A stretch of DNA of 64,000 bases from Paraburkholderia phenoliruptrix (GTDB lineage: Bacteria; Pseudomonadota; Gammaproteobacteria; Burkholderiales; Burkholderiaceae): positions 496,001-560,000 of the forward strand of contig NZ_CADIKB010000001.1 of NCBI RefSeq assembly GCF_902859825.1, given 5' to 3'. The number at the start of each line of letters is the position of its first letter. Within the stretch, counting starts at the first letter, position 1. Shown one piece after another: positions 28,155 to 36,746 of this stretch. The translations under genes were made by a program, and so were the position numbers. The notes under the pieces are model-generated. The model worked only from the letters and a program-made list of their open reading frames with translations, had not been told where the DNA came from and did not search any database.

Positions 28155-29537
28155 TCAGCGTTTTTTCAGCGTCTCGCCGGGCGCATACCATGCCGACAGG
28201 TCCTGTTCCGGCCGCTCGAGTGCGCAACCCCAGTCGAGCGGCTGGTCCTGGTCGAAGCGCTTGCCGAGGCGCCATGCAATCTCGGCGCGCGCCAACTGCA
28301 CGCCCATGTAGAACGCGTGGCCGCCGTCGGCTTCGAGATGCAGGTCCGGATAAAGCGCGAACGGATCGGCAGACTTGAGGTGGCCGTCGCGGTTATAGAC
28401 GTGAATGCCGTCGTGGCTGACCTGAACGCGGAAGTTAGGATCACGAACGTCGCGTGCGAATTCGTTGATCTCCTCCGGGCTATAGGGAAATGGGCGCTTC
28501 GCATGAACGGTTGCGAGGTCACTGTTGATGCCCTTAGGCAACACCTGCGCCTCGCGCGCGGCGTGCATCACACGGCGCGCGACATCGGCCTCGCGAACCG
28601 CACGCCGCGCGTGCAGGCTCACCGAGGTCGTCAATACGGCACTCACGCGAAGTTCCGCTGCCATGCCGAGCAGTACCGCGTTGATGCCGCTCGTGTCCGC
28701 CTCGGTCAGTTCGGTCACGTTGCCGATGCCCATCATGATGGCCACATCCGGATAGCGCTCGCGCAGCCGCACATAGCGTGCAATCGACGTCGCGAGGCCG
28801 AACGGAATCGGGTCGAGAATCGGGTCCGCGAGAAACGCGCGGCCTCGCGCGGTGAGAAGGTCGATGGCCGCGTCGAGCGACGCGGGGTCGCGCGGATCGC
28901 GTGCGACGAGAATCGGAGTGGACGGCACTTCGTCGGCGATCCACAGCGTGTCGAGATTCAGGCTCATCAGATAGTCCGCGCCTGCGCGGCCGCCGCGCAG
29001 CAGCTCGTCGGTGCGCATGGAATCGACGCTGACCCGATGGCCTTCGGCCTTCAGGCGCCGCACGGCATCTTCAAGGTGTGGAAACGGCGTTTCGGGCAGG
29101 CAGCCGATGTCGATCACGTCCGCGCCTTGCGACGCATAATCGCGGGCCCGCGCGGCGATGCCGTCGAGATTAAGGCGCGGCGCATCGACGATCTCCGCAA
29201 AAATGTCCGTCTCATAGCGCGACAGGTCGACGGGTTTCGCCTCGCGGCCGAAGAACTGCGGCAGGTCTTTCACTTCTTCCGGTCCGCGTTCGAACGGCAC
29301 GCCGTAATGTTCGCTGAGCGCCGCCAGATCGCCGCGACAGCGCCCCGGCACGATCACGCGCTGCGCCGCGAGCGGCGCCGCCACGCGGCGTCGGATCATG
29401 TCCGCGGTCATGAGCGCGGCAACCTGCAGGCCGATTTCGCGGATCTCCCAGCTGAAGGGCGTGGGCGCCATGCCGTCGAGCACGCGCATGAGGCTCTTCT
29501 CGGCGAGCCGGCCTGTCAGGAAGACGATGTGGTCCAT
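28155..29537 (-). CDS. Dihydropteroate-synthase-like protein for H4MPT biosynthesis
   Basis: 460 residues, much longer than folate DHPS. An N-terminal domain (about 1-130, MDHIVFLTGRLAEKSL start) precedes a DHPS-like TIM barrel with DVIDIGCLPE, VSVDSM and MGIGNVTELTEAD. In archaea and methylotrophs such proteins are thought to make the H4MPT pterin-arylamine bond in place of folate DHPS. It is the distal gene of the run sigma-54 activator, dmrB, this gene. Its start codon abuts the 82-bp tandem repeat, so its ribosome-binding region is repeat-derived and weak. Confidence 0.85.
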   Translation of the reverse strand: MDHIVFLTGRLAEKSLMRVLDGMAPTPFSWEIREIGLQVAALMTADMIRRRVAAPLAAQRVIVPGRCRGDLAALSEHYGVPFERGPEEVKDLPQFFGREAKPVDLSRYETDIFAEIVDAPRLNLDGIAARARDYASQGADVIDIGCLPETPFPHLEDAVRRLKAEGHRVSVDSMRTDELLRGGRAGADYLMSLNLDTLWIADEVPSTPILVARDPRDPASLDAAIDLLTARGRAFLADPILDPIPFGLATSIARYVRLRERYPDVAIMMGIGNVTELTEADTSGINAVLLGMAAELRVSAVLTTSVSLHARRAVREADVARRVMHAAREAQVLPKGINSDLATVHAKRPFPYSPEEINEFARDVRDPNFRVQVSHDGIHVYNRDGHLKSADPFALYPDLHLEADGGHAFYMGVQLARAEIAWRLGKRFDQDQPLDWGCALERPEQDLSAWYAPGETLKKR

Positions 29538-29727
29538 GTCAGTACGCGCCGGGCCGCACCAAGCGTACTGACGCCCCCTCGGGGGGCCGCGACCGCAGGG
29601 AGCATGGGGGTAGTTTCATGTCAGTACGCGCCGGGCCGCCCCAAGCGTACTGACGCCCCCTCGGGGGGCCGCGATCGCAGGGAGCATGGGGGTGGTTTCA
29701 TATCAGTACGCGCCGGGCCGCCCCAAG
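29536..29727. repeat. 82-bp tandem repeat, about 2.3 copies
   Basis: Two full 82-base copies start at 29536 and 29618 and a partial third at 29700. They are nearly identical (differences such as ACC/CCC, GACC/GATC, TAG/TGG). Each full unit contains an AGTACGC...GCGTACT inverted repeat and a GCCCCC-TCG-GGGGGC hairpin, a composition like intergenic REP-type elements of Burkholderia. The array fills the whole gap between dmrB and the dihydropteroate-synthase-like gene and reaches the start codon of the latter. Confidence 0.9.
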
Positions 29728-29740
29728 GCGTGCGTGGATT

Positions 29741-30319
29741 TCATGCGATATCAAGCACCGCGAGCCGTTGCTCGAGCGCCGCCTTCAATTCATCCAGCGA
29801 GCGCACGACCGTCGTGTACTCGAAGCGCGACAGGCGCTCCACGTTGTCGAGCTCGATAGCCCGCGGCCGCAGCTCGACCCATTCGTTAGGGCTTTGGGTC
29901 ACGACGGTCGGTTCGGTGTCGCATGCAAAGACAATGCCCGGAATGCACTGCTTGCCCGCTTGCGCGTACATGTTGGTGGGCAGCGTGTCGGAGATGCCGA
30001 ACGCGCACTTCGCCACCGTGTTGCTGGTGGCCGGCGCAATGATGACCGTGTGATACATGCCGTGATACAGCATGCCCACCGGCACGCCGCTCGCGCTCTT
30101 GTCGCGGAACACGTTGAAGCGCTCGCGCAGGCGCGGCAGCTTCCAACCGTATAGCGGCAGCACTTCTTCGGCGGCGGCGGAAAGAAACAGGTCCGTGCGC
30201 GGCAGCGCGAGCGCGAGTTCGATTGACTCATCGAGCAAATGCCCGGAGCCGGTCACGCACCACGCGAAGCGCGCATCGGGCTTGAAGTCCGCAAGATTGC
30301 GAGCGGGCGCCTCGGTCAT
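29741..30319 (-). CDS. dmrB: DmrB-type flavoprotein, dihydromethanopterin reductase
   Basis: 192 residues of the flavoprotein (HFCD-like) fold: FAWCVTGSGHLLDESIELA at the N-terminus and VIIAPATSNTVAKCAFGISDTLPTN, the flavin-binding loop. DmrB reduces dihydromethanopterin to H4MPT, the last step of cofactor synthesis; I recall a structure from Burkholderia xenovorans. The ATG at 30319 overlaps the stop of the sigma-54 activator (ATGA), tying its translation to that regulator. It is followed by the tandem repeat and the dihydropteroate-synthase-like gene. Confidence 0.88.
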   Translation of the reverse strand: MTEAPARNLADFKPDARFAWCVTGSGHLLDESIELALALPRTDLFLSAAAEEVLPLYGWKLPRLRERFNVFRDKSASGVPVGMLYHGMYHTVIIAPATSNTVAKCAFGISDTLPTNMYAQAGKQCIPGIVFACDTEPTVVTQSPNEWVELRPRAIELDNVERLSRFEYTTVVRSLDELKAALEQRLAVLDIA

Positions 30320-32457
30320 GCGTGATGCGCGTGAGAGGAAATGTCGCCCGGCGATGGGCTGCCGGCCGCAGAATCGGCCGCCGCCGCGTCGGACGCCATG
30401 TCGTCAGCCGCCTCGTCGGCTTCGGTCCCGTCGCCGCCCGAGCCGTCGTGCGACAGACGGATATGCAGCCGCCGCATCTTCCGGTAGAGCGTGTTGCGGC
30501 TGATGCCGAGCGCCTTCGCCACGTTGCTCACGTTCCAGCGATTTTCCTCCAGCAACGCAAGCACGGTCTCGCGTTCATTCAGCTGGATCGCATTGAGCGC
30601 GGAAAGATCAGCGTCGTCGTCGGCATGCGGGACAGGCTGCGCCGCCGCCGGCGACGCGGCAACCGGCGCTCCCTGCGGCGCGCGCTGCGTGACCTCGGCC
30701 GGCAGATCTTCGCAACGGATAGGTTGCCCGTCGCACAGCGCAATCGCCATCTGCAACACGTGCCGCAACTGACGGATATTGCCGGGCCATGCATAGCTCA
30801 GCAACGCTTGCTCGGCTTCCCGCGTCAACTCGGGCGGATCGCCGTCGGTCTCGGCTTCGAGCAGATGATGAATCAGCGGAAGCTTGTCGACGCGCTCCGC
30901 AAGCGGCGGCAGATTGAGTTCGACGCCCTTCAGCCGGTAATACAGATCCTCGCGGAATAGCCCGCTGTGCACGAGTTCGAGCAGGTTGCGGTGACTCGCG
31001 CTGATCAGCTGGAAATTGACCTTGACGGTCGTCTCCGCACCGAGCGGCGTGACCTCGTGTTCTTCGATCACGCGCAGCAGCCGCGCCTGCAGCGCGAGCG
31101 GCATGTCGCCGATTTCGTCGAGAAACAGCGTGCCGCCGTTGGCCTGCACGATCTTGCCGCGCCGTCCCTCGCGCTGCGCGCCGGTGAACGCGCCGGCCCG
31201 ATAGCCGAACAGCTCGCTCTCGATCAGATTCTCCGGCAGCGACGCGCAATTCACCGGCACGAACGGCCCCGACGAAAGCGGACTGATGCTGTGCAGCGCC
31301 TGCGCAAACACTTCCTTGCCGGTTCCGGTCTGTCCTCGCAGGATGATCGGAATCTTGCGCTGCACCACGCGCGCGCCGAGCTGAATCTGCGAGGCCATGC
31401 GCGGGTCGCCGAATTCCAGATGCGCGATCTCGTCGAGCCGCGCCGGGGGCGACCGCCTGTCGGTCTTCTCGGGCGCGCCCGCCCGCGGCACGGGCGCCGC
31501 GACCGCCACGCGCGCGCCGCGCGCGGCGGCATTTTGCGCGGTTTGCGCGATCAGGAAGAAGCGGTTGGTCGCGTTCGCGCTGTACACCGTAATCGGGTGG
31601 AACGAGCCGCGAATGCTGCGCGCGATCATATCCTCGAGCGACGCGTTGAACGCCTCCTCGATGCGCCGTCCGCGCAATTCGTTCAGCGACCGGAAGCCGA
31701 GCTGGAACAGCGCGCTGCGGTTCGCGGCGAGCACGGTGCTGTCGTCCGCGACCGCAAGCTTGCCGCCGTGCAGCGTGCCGACGAATTCCGGGCGGCTGTG
31801 AAAGTGGATCATGTTCGCGTGCCGGTAGCGCGCGTCGATGAGCCGGTTCTCGATCATCTGCCGCGACATGCCGACGAGCACGAGCGAATGTTGCTGCAAC
31901 AGCTTCGAGCGGCTCGTCACGTCGAGCACGCCGGCAATCTCGCCGCTGTCGTCGAAAATCGGCGCGGCGGAGCAGGTGAGCGACGTATAGCGCGGATAGA
32001 AGTGCTCATGCTGGCATACGGCAATGCAGTCGCGTTCGGCGAGGCAGGTGCCCATGCCGTTCGTGCCGGCTTCGCGCTCGCTCCACAGGGCGCCGACGCG
32101 AAAGCCGTCGGCGGCGACGGCCTCGGCAAACGGCACTGAAGAAACCTGATGCACGATCACGCCGCCCGAGTCGACCAGTACCACCGCGAGTTCGGGGTCG
32201 GCGAGCTGTTGATAGAGCGTGGTCATTTCCAGCTTCGAACACGCAATCAGATCGCCCATTGCGTCGCGGCGCGCGTTTAGTTCGTACTCCGTCAGGATGG
32301 GCGGCGTGACAAAGCGGGAAGGATCGAGCTGGAATTCATTGACACAGCGCGCCCACGACTGAGCGACGGGCTCGCTTGTCGGCCGCGTCGCCAGTTGATT
32401 GTTGACGACGTTGAGGATTTCACGGACGTGCATGGAGCTGTCAGCGAGCAACGACAT
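30316..32457 (-). CDS. Sigma-54-dependent activator, AcoR-like (GAF-AAA+-Fis)
   Basis: 713 residues. An N-terminal GAF-type sensory region (about 85-205, with GTNGMGTCLAERDCIAV) and a PAS-like segment (about 230-305) lead to the sigma-54 AAA+ domain with Walker A GQTGTGKE (375-382) and GAFTGA (422-427). The C-terminus has a Fis-type helix-turn-helix, NVSNVAKALGISRNTLYRKM. AcoR relatives often govern alcohol, acetoin or quinoprotein genes. Its end overlaps dmrB, and it is divergent from the folB-like gene across 376 bases. It probably controls C1 genes; no matching effector is visible. Confidence 0.92.
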   Translation of the reverse strand: MSLLADSSMHVREILNVVNNQLATRPTSEPVAQSWARCVNEFQLDPSRFVTPPILTEYELNARRDAMGDLIACSKLEMTTLYQQLADPELAVVLVDSGGVIVHQVSSVPFAEAVAADGFRVGALWSEREAGTNGMGTCLAERDCIAVCQHEHFYPRYTSLTCSAAPIFDDSGEIAGVLDVTSRSKLLQQHSLVLVGMSRQMIENRLIDARYRHANMIHFHSRPEFVGTLHGGKLAVADDSTVLAANRSALFQLGFRSLNELRGRRIEEAFNASLEDMIARSIRGSFHPITVYSANATNRFFLIAQTAQNAAARGARVAVAAPVPRAGAPEKTDRRSPPARLDEIAHLEFGDPRMASQIQLGARVVQRKIPIILRGQTGTGKEVFAQALHSISPLSSGPFVPVNCASLPENLIESELFGYRAGAFTGAQREGRRGKIVQANGGTLFLDEIGDMPLALQARLLRVIEEHEVTPLGAETTVKVNFQLISASHRNLLELVHSGLFREDLYYRLKGVELNLPPLAERVDKLPLIHHLLEAETDGDPPELTREAEQALLSYAWPGNIRQLRHVLQMAIALCDGQPIRCEDLPAEVTQRAPQGAPVAASPAAAQPVPHADDDADLSALNAIQLNERETVLALLEENRWNVSNVAKALGISRNTLYRKMRRLHIRLSHDGSGGDGTEADEAADDMASDAAAADSAAGSPSPGDISSHAHHA

Positions 32458-32833
32458 GGGGTTCGTCTCCGTTGCGGCGCATTCATGCGCGAAGTGCGTG
32501 GCCTTGCGTCGTGTTGCCCTCGCGTGGCTTGCCTTGCGCGTCTACGCGTGCCGCTTATCGATAATGTCATCCCCTCGCGCCGCGGCTTCTGGGTCCGTAT
32601 GCGCACTGAGTAATCCGCCTGCTACGAGTACTGCCTGGGTCTGTTGTCAGGCGTCGGCTTAAAACTCTACGCCCGATGTCGTTCGTGTTCAATACGAAGT
32701 CGCATCAATAGTACAAGGTGTGCCCGCTTTTTGCTTTGATGGAACCCACGCTGTGCCGCACCCGCTGCCCCACGACTTGCGTTTACCCGGGTTGCGTCTT
32801 TTAACTTGTTGCCGCTATGCGGCGGAGTACACC
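32458..32833. promoter_or_regulatory. Divergent region, sigma-54 activator / folB-like gene
   Basis: 376 bases without a supported gene. The middle (about 32640-32735) is relatively AT-rich and probably contains the two promoters. I looked for GG-N10-GC sigma-54 sites and found none convincing; CGGCACG-type fragments lack the -12 element. A longer frame open toward the folB-like gene shows no similarity upstream of 32834. Confidence 0.35.
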
Positions 32834-33379
32834 ATGGACCGTATCGACACCATTCGCCTCGCCAGCTTTTCTGTTGCCGCCGAGGCGCCCGCGCCCCGCG
32901 CAGCGCCGTGGGGCGCGCCTTCCGAGGCGCCGTCGGCGTCGGCGGGCCGCATGGACATTGTGTTCATCGAAAACTTCGTCGGTCAGACGATTATAGGGAT
33001 CGACAGCAGCGAGCTGCACGTGCCGCAGCCGGTGCGGATGAATCTCGCGATCGGCGTCCCCGCGATCCGTGCGTGCGCAACCGATCGTATCGAGGACACC
33101 ATCAACTATGCAGCGGTGCGCGGCGCGCTGCACGCGCTCCTCGCGTCGCACGGCGTGCGCCTGCTCGAGGCGCTGGCCGAGGCGGTGGCGCGGCTCCTGA
33201 TCAACGACTTCGGCGCGCACTGGGTACGCGTGGCGCTCGCCAAGCCGGCCAAGTTCGACGACGTCGCGGCCGTGGGCGTGCAGATCGAGCGGCAGCGCAG
33301 CGACATGCCGAAAGCTGCGGATGCGCAGAATGGTCTCGCGAATTATGCGTCGCTGGGCGAGGGGTTGATTCCGAGCTGA
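32834..33379 (+). CDS. Dihydroneopterin-aldolase-like (FolB family) protein
   Basis: 181 residues. After about 40 low-complexity residues comes a FolB-type domain: MDIVFIENFVGQTIIGIDSSELHVPQPVRMNLAIGV, DRIEDTINYAAVRGAL and LEALAEAVARLLINDFGAHWVRVALAKPAKF. FolB cleaves dihydroneopterin in pterin synthesis; here a role in H4MPT pterin supply is inferred from the surrounding genes. The N-terminal tail is longer than in housekeeping FolB. The start ATG at 32834 follows GCGGAG. It converges with the small secreted protein gene 21 bases away. Confidence 0.85.
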   Translation: MDRIDTIRLASFSVAAEAPAPRAAPWGAPSEAPSASAGRMDIVFIENFVGQTIIGIDSSELHVPQPVRMNLAIGVPAIRACATDRIEDTINYAAVRGALHALLASHGVRLLEALAEAVARLLINDFGAHWVRVALAKPAKFDDVAAVGVQIERQRSDMPKAADAQNGLANYASLGEGLIPS

Positions 33380-33400
33380 GCGCGCGCTGAACCGCACCCG

Positions 33401-33808
33401 CTATTTCGCCGCGGCTGTCTTGTCGCTGCCGAGCCCGCAACTGCGGTAAGCGTCGGCTTGCAAGGTGCGGAATTTCTTCGTCTGCGCCTTCGCGTGGTCG
33501 ACTCTGAACTCGGCGCCGCCTTCGCCGCCGAGCGTCGCATATCGGGAAAAGGTGGACTGGTCGACGAATTCGTCGTAGGGCAGTGCCGTCGCCATCTTGT
33601 CGATCACGCACGAACATTTGTAGACGTTCGCGAAATCGTGCCCGTTCTCGTCCATGCAGGTGAGCACGTATTCGACGCGGCCCGTGGTCGGGTAGTTGTA
33701 GCCTCCCGCCGGGGACGCGGCTTCGGGCGCATCGCCGGCCGCGAAGGCGAGCGGCGTGGCTAGCGCGAGGCAGGCAGAGGCCGCGAGCGCGCGACATCGT
33801 AGGGTCAT
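33401..33808 (-). CDS. Small exported cysteine-containing protein of unknown function
   Basis: 135 residues with a clear signal peptide (MTLRCRALAASACLALATPLAFAAG). The mature part has four cysteines (LTCMDENG, KCSCVID, YRSCGL), likely forming two disulphides in the periplasm, plus VEYVLTCMDENGHDF and a basic C-terminal stretch. I do not recognise the family. It lies 96 bases downstream of fae on the same strand, so it may share the fae transcript. Possible roles include a periplasmic partner of methanol oxidation; this is guesswork from location. Confidence 0.75.
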   Translation of the reverse strand: MTLRCRALAASACLALATPLAFAAGDAPEAASPAGGYNYPTTGRVEYVLTCMDENGHDFANVYKCSCVIDKMATALPYDEFVDQSTFSRYATLGGEGGAEFRVDHAKAQTKKFRTLQADAYRSCGLGSDKTAAAK

Positions 33809-33904
33809 CTCATCCCTCTTGAGAGCAATGGCACCACTGCGCAGTGCAAAGGCCCGCGCGGCGCGCCAGCGCTTCCGCTTTGCGCGCACGCGGGCCGCGA
33901 GCCG

Positions 33905-34414
33905 TCAGTTCGGTGCAAACGGGTGGGCGACGCTGCTCTTCTTCGACACGACCTCGGCAGCCGTCGGTTCGCCTCTCACCGCGCGCTGAATCGCTTCGCG
34001 CGTGGCCTTGTAGTTGTACTCCTGAATCTTCTTGTCGTCCTCCGCCTGCCAGTGAATGAAGACGCCGACGCACAGGAAGAGGTCGTCGGCCTCGTCCGCG
34101 GGAATTGTGCCGTCCTCGACGCTGTCCGCGACGGCGAGCGCGACCGCGTGCTGCGCCGGGCCGAACATCTGCACGGCCTGCTTCGCGCCCTTGATGGTCA
34201 CCTTGTTGAAGAGAATCGTGTTCGGCTTCGCGAGCAGGTTCGGCGCGACCACCGCGAGCAGCGATGTGAAGCCATCCTTATTGTTGGTGAGCGCATTGCA
34301 GAATGCGGTTTCCGCAGCGGAACCTCGCGGTCCCATCAGCAAGTCGATGTGTGCGACCTCGTTGCCGTCGCCGACGAGCGACTCTCCTATCAGGACGCGA
34401 TTGATCTTGGCCAT
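33905..34414 (-). CDS. fae: Fae, formaldehyde-activating enzyme
   Basis: 169 residues, the normal length. [17 protein letters not shown] contains His22, the counterpart of the family's catalytic histidine, and the rest ([48 protein letters not shown]) matches closely. Fae condenses formaldehyde with H4MPT to methylene-H4MPT and is the entry point of the C1 oxidation pathway. The ATG at 34414 has GGAGGAA upstream. It is usually very highly expressed, and the 159-base leader before it probably holds its own promoter. Confidence 0.97.
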   Translation of the reverse strand: MAKINRVLIGESLVGDGNEVAHIDLLMGPRGSAAETAFCNALTNNKDGFTSLLAVVAPNLLAKPNTILFNKVTIKGAKQAVQMFGPAQHAVALAVADSVEDGTIPADEADDLFLCVGVFIHWQAEDDKKIQEYNYKATREAIQRAVRGEPTAAEVVSKKSSVAHPFAPN

Positions 34415-34573
34415 GCTGTTCCTCCGATGAGTGGAATGGGGACTTGCCGACTGACTGACATGCCGCCTGTGACGCGCCTGGTCCGCGCGCGCCCGGCGGC
34501 GGTTGATGCACGATGGCATTCACTAACAGAATCCGTGCCAATGTCCTGCGGTTTCGTGCGGATAGGCGGCGCG
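34415..34573 (-). promoter_or_regulatory. fae leader, possible own promoter
   Basis: This 159-base spacer between the CitG-like gene and fae is longer than others in the leftward run. Reading leftward it contains TTGGCACGGATTCTGTT (34541-34525): a perfect sigma-54 -24 half (TTGGCACG) but GT in place of GC at the -12 position. It is therefore only a weak candidate for the sigma-54 activator nearby. Confidence 0.25.
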
Positions 34574-35692
34574 TTACGCCTCGGGTGCGCGTTCAGTGGC
34601 GCTTGCGTTGCCCGGCTCGTCGAGGCACAACGCGACGAACAGCGTCGCCACGGTCAGGTCCGCGCTCGTGCCGGGATTGATGGCGGCGGCTTTCAGTTCG
34701 GCATCCCACACATCGAGCGGCGCGCGCGCCGCGGCCGGACCCGTTTCGCGTAGCGCGCTGCGCCAGTGCGCGTGCTGCGCGCGTGCCGCAAGCGTGACAC
34801 TCTGCGCCACCGCCGCGCCGTACTTACGCAGAATGTGCGAATCGGGCCATGCGGCGAGGAAGGTGAGGAACACGTTGAGGGCGGCGGCTTGCGTGGTGGC
34901 TAGTGCGGCGTCTGGCGTTGTGGCTCGCGCGGTGTCCGGCGTGTTGTTTGACGCGGCGGCCGGAGCGGTGACCCGAGCCGCGACCCGACCGGCGACGAAC
35001 GCAGTCGCTGCCGCAGCACTCGGCGCAGCCGTGCCCGGTTGGCCGGCAGTAAGTTCCCGCAGCGCGGCGAGGCCGGTTTCGAAGATGTCGCGAAACCCTC
35101 CCGCATATTGACGCGCGATGCTGTCGCGCCCAGCGGCGAGCACCATCGCGTTGCGCAGGCCGACGGTCGGCGCATCGTGCACGGATTGCTCCGGCGCGTC
35201 GCCGAGACCGCCGGGATTGGCGAGCCCGATCGCGCGATACGCGAGGCGCGCGTCCTCGATATCGAGCCGGGCCAGCACGCGTTCGGTCGCCGCCTGCCAT
35301 GTTTGCGCCGACAGCGGGCGCGCAGCTTCTTCGAGCGCTGCCGCAAGCGGAGCCACGAGCAGCAGGATGCCGAGGTTCGTATTGCAGCCCACAGTGGCGC
35401 GCGTGCGCGTCACCGCATCGAGCAGGCGTTGGCCCACTGGCGCGCCGGGCGCGAGCAGCGCATCGGCCGCGGCCTCGGCGCTTGCGATGAACTGCGCCGC
35501 GCTCATGCCGTGGCCTTCACTGTCCGCGCTCACGTTGCCGGGCTTCGGCGTGTCGACGTCGAGACGGCAGGCGGTGACGAATGCGGCGCGAATGCGTTGA
35601 TCGGCGGGGCGGCGGGCGTCGGCTGAAGCGTCCGAATGCGCCGGAGGCACTGAGGCGCCCGGCGACCGCGAGCCGCCGCCCGGCTCAGCCAT
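34574..35692 (-). CDS. CitG-like (triphosphoribosyl-dephospho-CoA synthase family) protein, orf7-type
   Basis: 372 residues. TPKPGNVSADSEGHGMSAAQFIASAEAA and ATVGCNTNLGILLLVAPLAAA are signatures of the CitG/MdcB family. In methylotrophs a gene of this family lies with mch and fae and is needed for, or associated with, H4MPT synthesis; by position it matches orf7 of the Methylobacterium mch-orf5-orf7-fae set as I recall it. The reaction is unknown. An Ala/Thr-rich insertion (about 215-275) contains imperfect NTPDTARATTPDAALATT repeats. The start overlaps the RimK-like gene by eight bases. Confidence 0.82.
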   Translation of the reverse strand: MAEPGGGSRSPGASVPPAHSDASADARRPADQRIRAAFVTACRLDVDTPKPGNVSADSEGHGMSAAQFIASAEAAADALLAPGAPVGQRLLDAVTRTRATVGCNTNLGILLLVAPLAAALEEAARPLSAQTWQAATERVLARLDIEDARLAYRAIGLANPGGLGDAPEQSVHDAPTVGLRNAMVLAAGRDSIARQYAGGFRDIFETGLAALRELTAGQPGTAAPSAAAATAFVAGRVAARVTAPAAASNNTPDTARATTPDAALATTQAAALNVFLTFLAAWPDSHILRKYGAAVAQSVTLAARAQHAHWRSALRETGPAAARAPLDVWDAELKAAAINPGTSADLTVATLFVALCLDEPGNASATERAPEA

Positions 35693-36746
35693 GGCGGCCA
35701 CGCAGCGCGACGACGGCCGCCTCGCCGCTTTCACTCGCAGGAGCCGCGAGCGCACCGCGCTGCGCCGGCAGCTTGCGAAACAGCAGGTCGTCGACGAGCG
35801 CCGCCGCGACATCGACCGGCGTGACCGATTGCAGGCCGCGCCACGCCGCCACGCCGTTCACTTCGAGCACGAGCGGACGGGCGGGATCGTCCGGATCGGG
35901 AATCAGGTCGACGCCGGCGTAGTCGAGGCCGAGCGCCTCGGTGGCGCGCACGGCGGTGAGCGCGAGCGGCGCGTCCAGTTCCGCCGCCTCGCAGGTCGCG
36001 CCTTGCGCGAAGTTATGAATCCACCCCTTGCCGCCGACGCGCCGCATCGCCGCCACCGCGCGTCCGCCAATCACCAGCACGCGCCAGTCGAAGCCCGCGC
36101 GGCCTGCGTCGATATAACGCTGCAGATACGCCACCTGGCGATAAGGTTTCAGCGAAGGCAGCGGCGCGAGCAGGACAGGCGCCGCGCGGCGCGCGCCCAG
36201 CCGCTTGAGCCCGTGGCCCTGCGAGCCGAACAGCGGTTTGAGCACGACCTGGCGTCCGGCCGCGGCCTCGCGCATCAGCACGCGTTGCGCGACCGCCGCC
36301 GATTCGCCCGCCCACGTCGCGGGCGTCGGCACGCCGTGGCGGTGCAGCAAAAAGCTCGTCATCGATTTGTCGACGCTGCGCTCGATCGCGCGCGCGTCGT
36401 TATAGACCGGCACGCCCGTTTCGCGCAGCGCATGCAGGATGCCGAGGCGCAGCGTGACCTGCTCGAACGTCCCGCCGGCAATGCCGCGCACGAACACAGC
36501 GTCGGGCAGCGTGTGGCCGAAGCCCGGCAGCACGAGCCCGTGCGGCTGCCATGTCGTATCGATGCGGCAGTCGGCGAGATCGACGCAGCGCGCCTCGGCG
36601 CCACGCGCGCGAAACGCTTTTTTGAGGCGGCCGGTGTGCCAGCCGGTTTCGTCGGTCATGATCGCGATGCGCAGCGGGGCATGCACGCGCGATGTATCGG
36701 TGCCGTCGTCCGGTTCGCCGCACGCGACTGTGGAAGGCCGGTTCAC
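35685..36746 (-). CDS. RimK-like ATP-grasp ligase, orf5-type, H4MPT cluster
   Basis: 353 residues from a GTG at 36746 overlapping the mch stop (GTGA); GTG at 36686 and ATG at 36662 are alternatives. The fold is ATP-grasp: MTSFLLHRHGVPTPATW, QVVLKPLFGSQGHGLKRL, YLQRYIDAGRAGFDWRVLVIGG and PLVLEVNGVAAWRGLQ. Related enzymes (RimK, MptN) add glutamate to ribosomal protein or to methanopterin. A glutamylation step in the bacterial cofactor is the natural inference, not proven. Confidence 0.82.
   Translation of the reverse strand: MNRPSTVACGEPDDGTDTSRVHAPLRIAIMTDETGWHTGRLKKAFRARGAEARCVDLADCRIDTTWQPHGLVLPGFGHTLPDAVFVRGIAGGTFEQVTLRLGILHALRETGVPVYNDARAIERSVDKSMTSFLLHRHGVPTPATWAGESAAVAQRVLMREAAAGRQVVLKPLFGSQGHGLKRLGARRAAPVLLAPLPSLKPYRQVAYLQRYIDAGRAGFDWRVLVIGGRAVAAMRRVGGKGWIHNFAQGATCEAAELDAPLALTAVRATEALGLDYAGVDLIPDPDDPARPLVLEVNGVAAWRGLQSVTPVDVAAALVDDLLFRKLPAQRGALAAPASESGEAAVVALRGRHG

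Noticed and set aside
29536..29727. Possible CRISPR array
   Set aside because: Units are 82 bases, contiguous and without unique spacers, and no cas genes are present; it is a tandem repeat.
28035..30053. Long rightward open frame (672 codons) opposite the dihydropteroate-synthase-like gene and dmrB
   Set aside because: It is antisense to two well-supported genes, runs through the tandem repeat, and has no recognisable domain. GC-rich DNA gives long antisense frames routinely.
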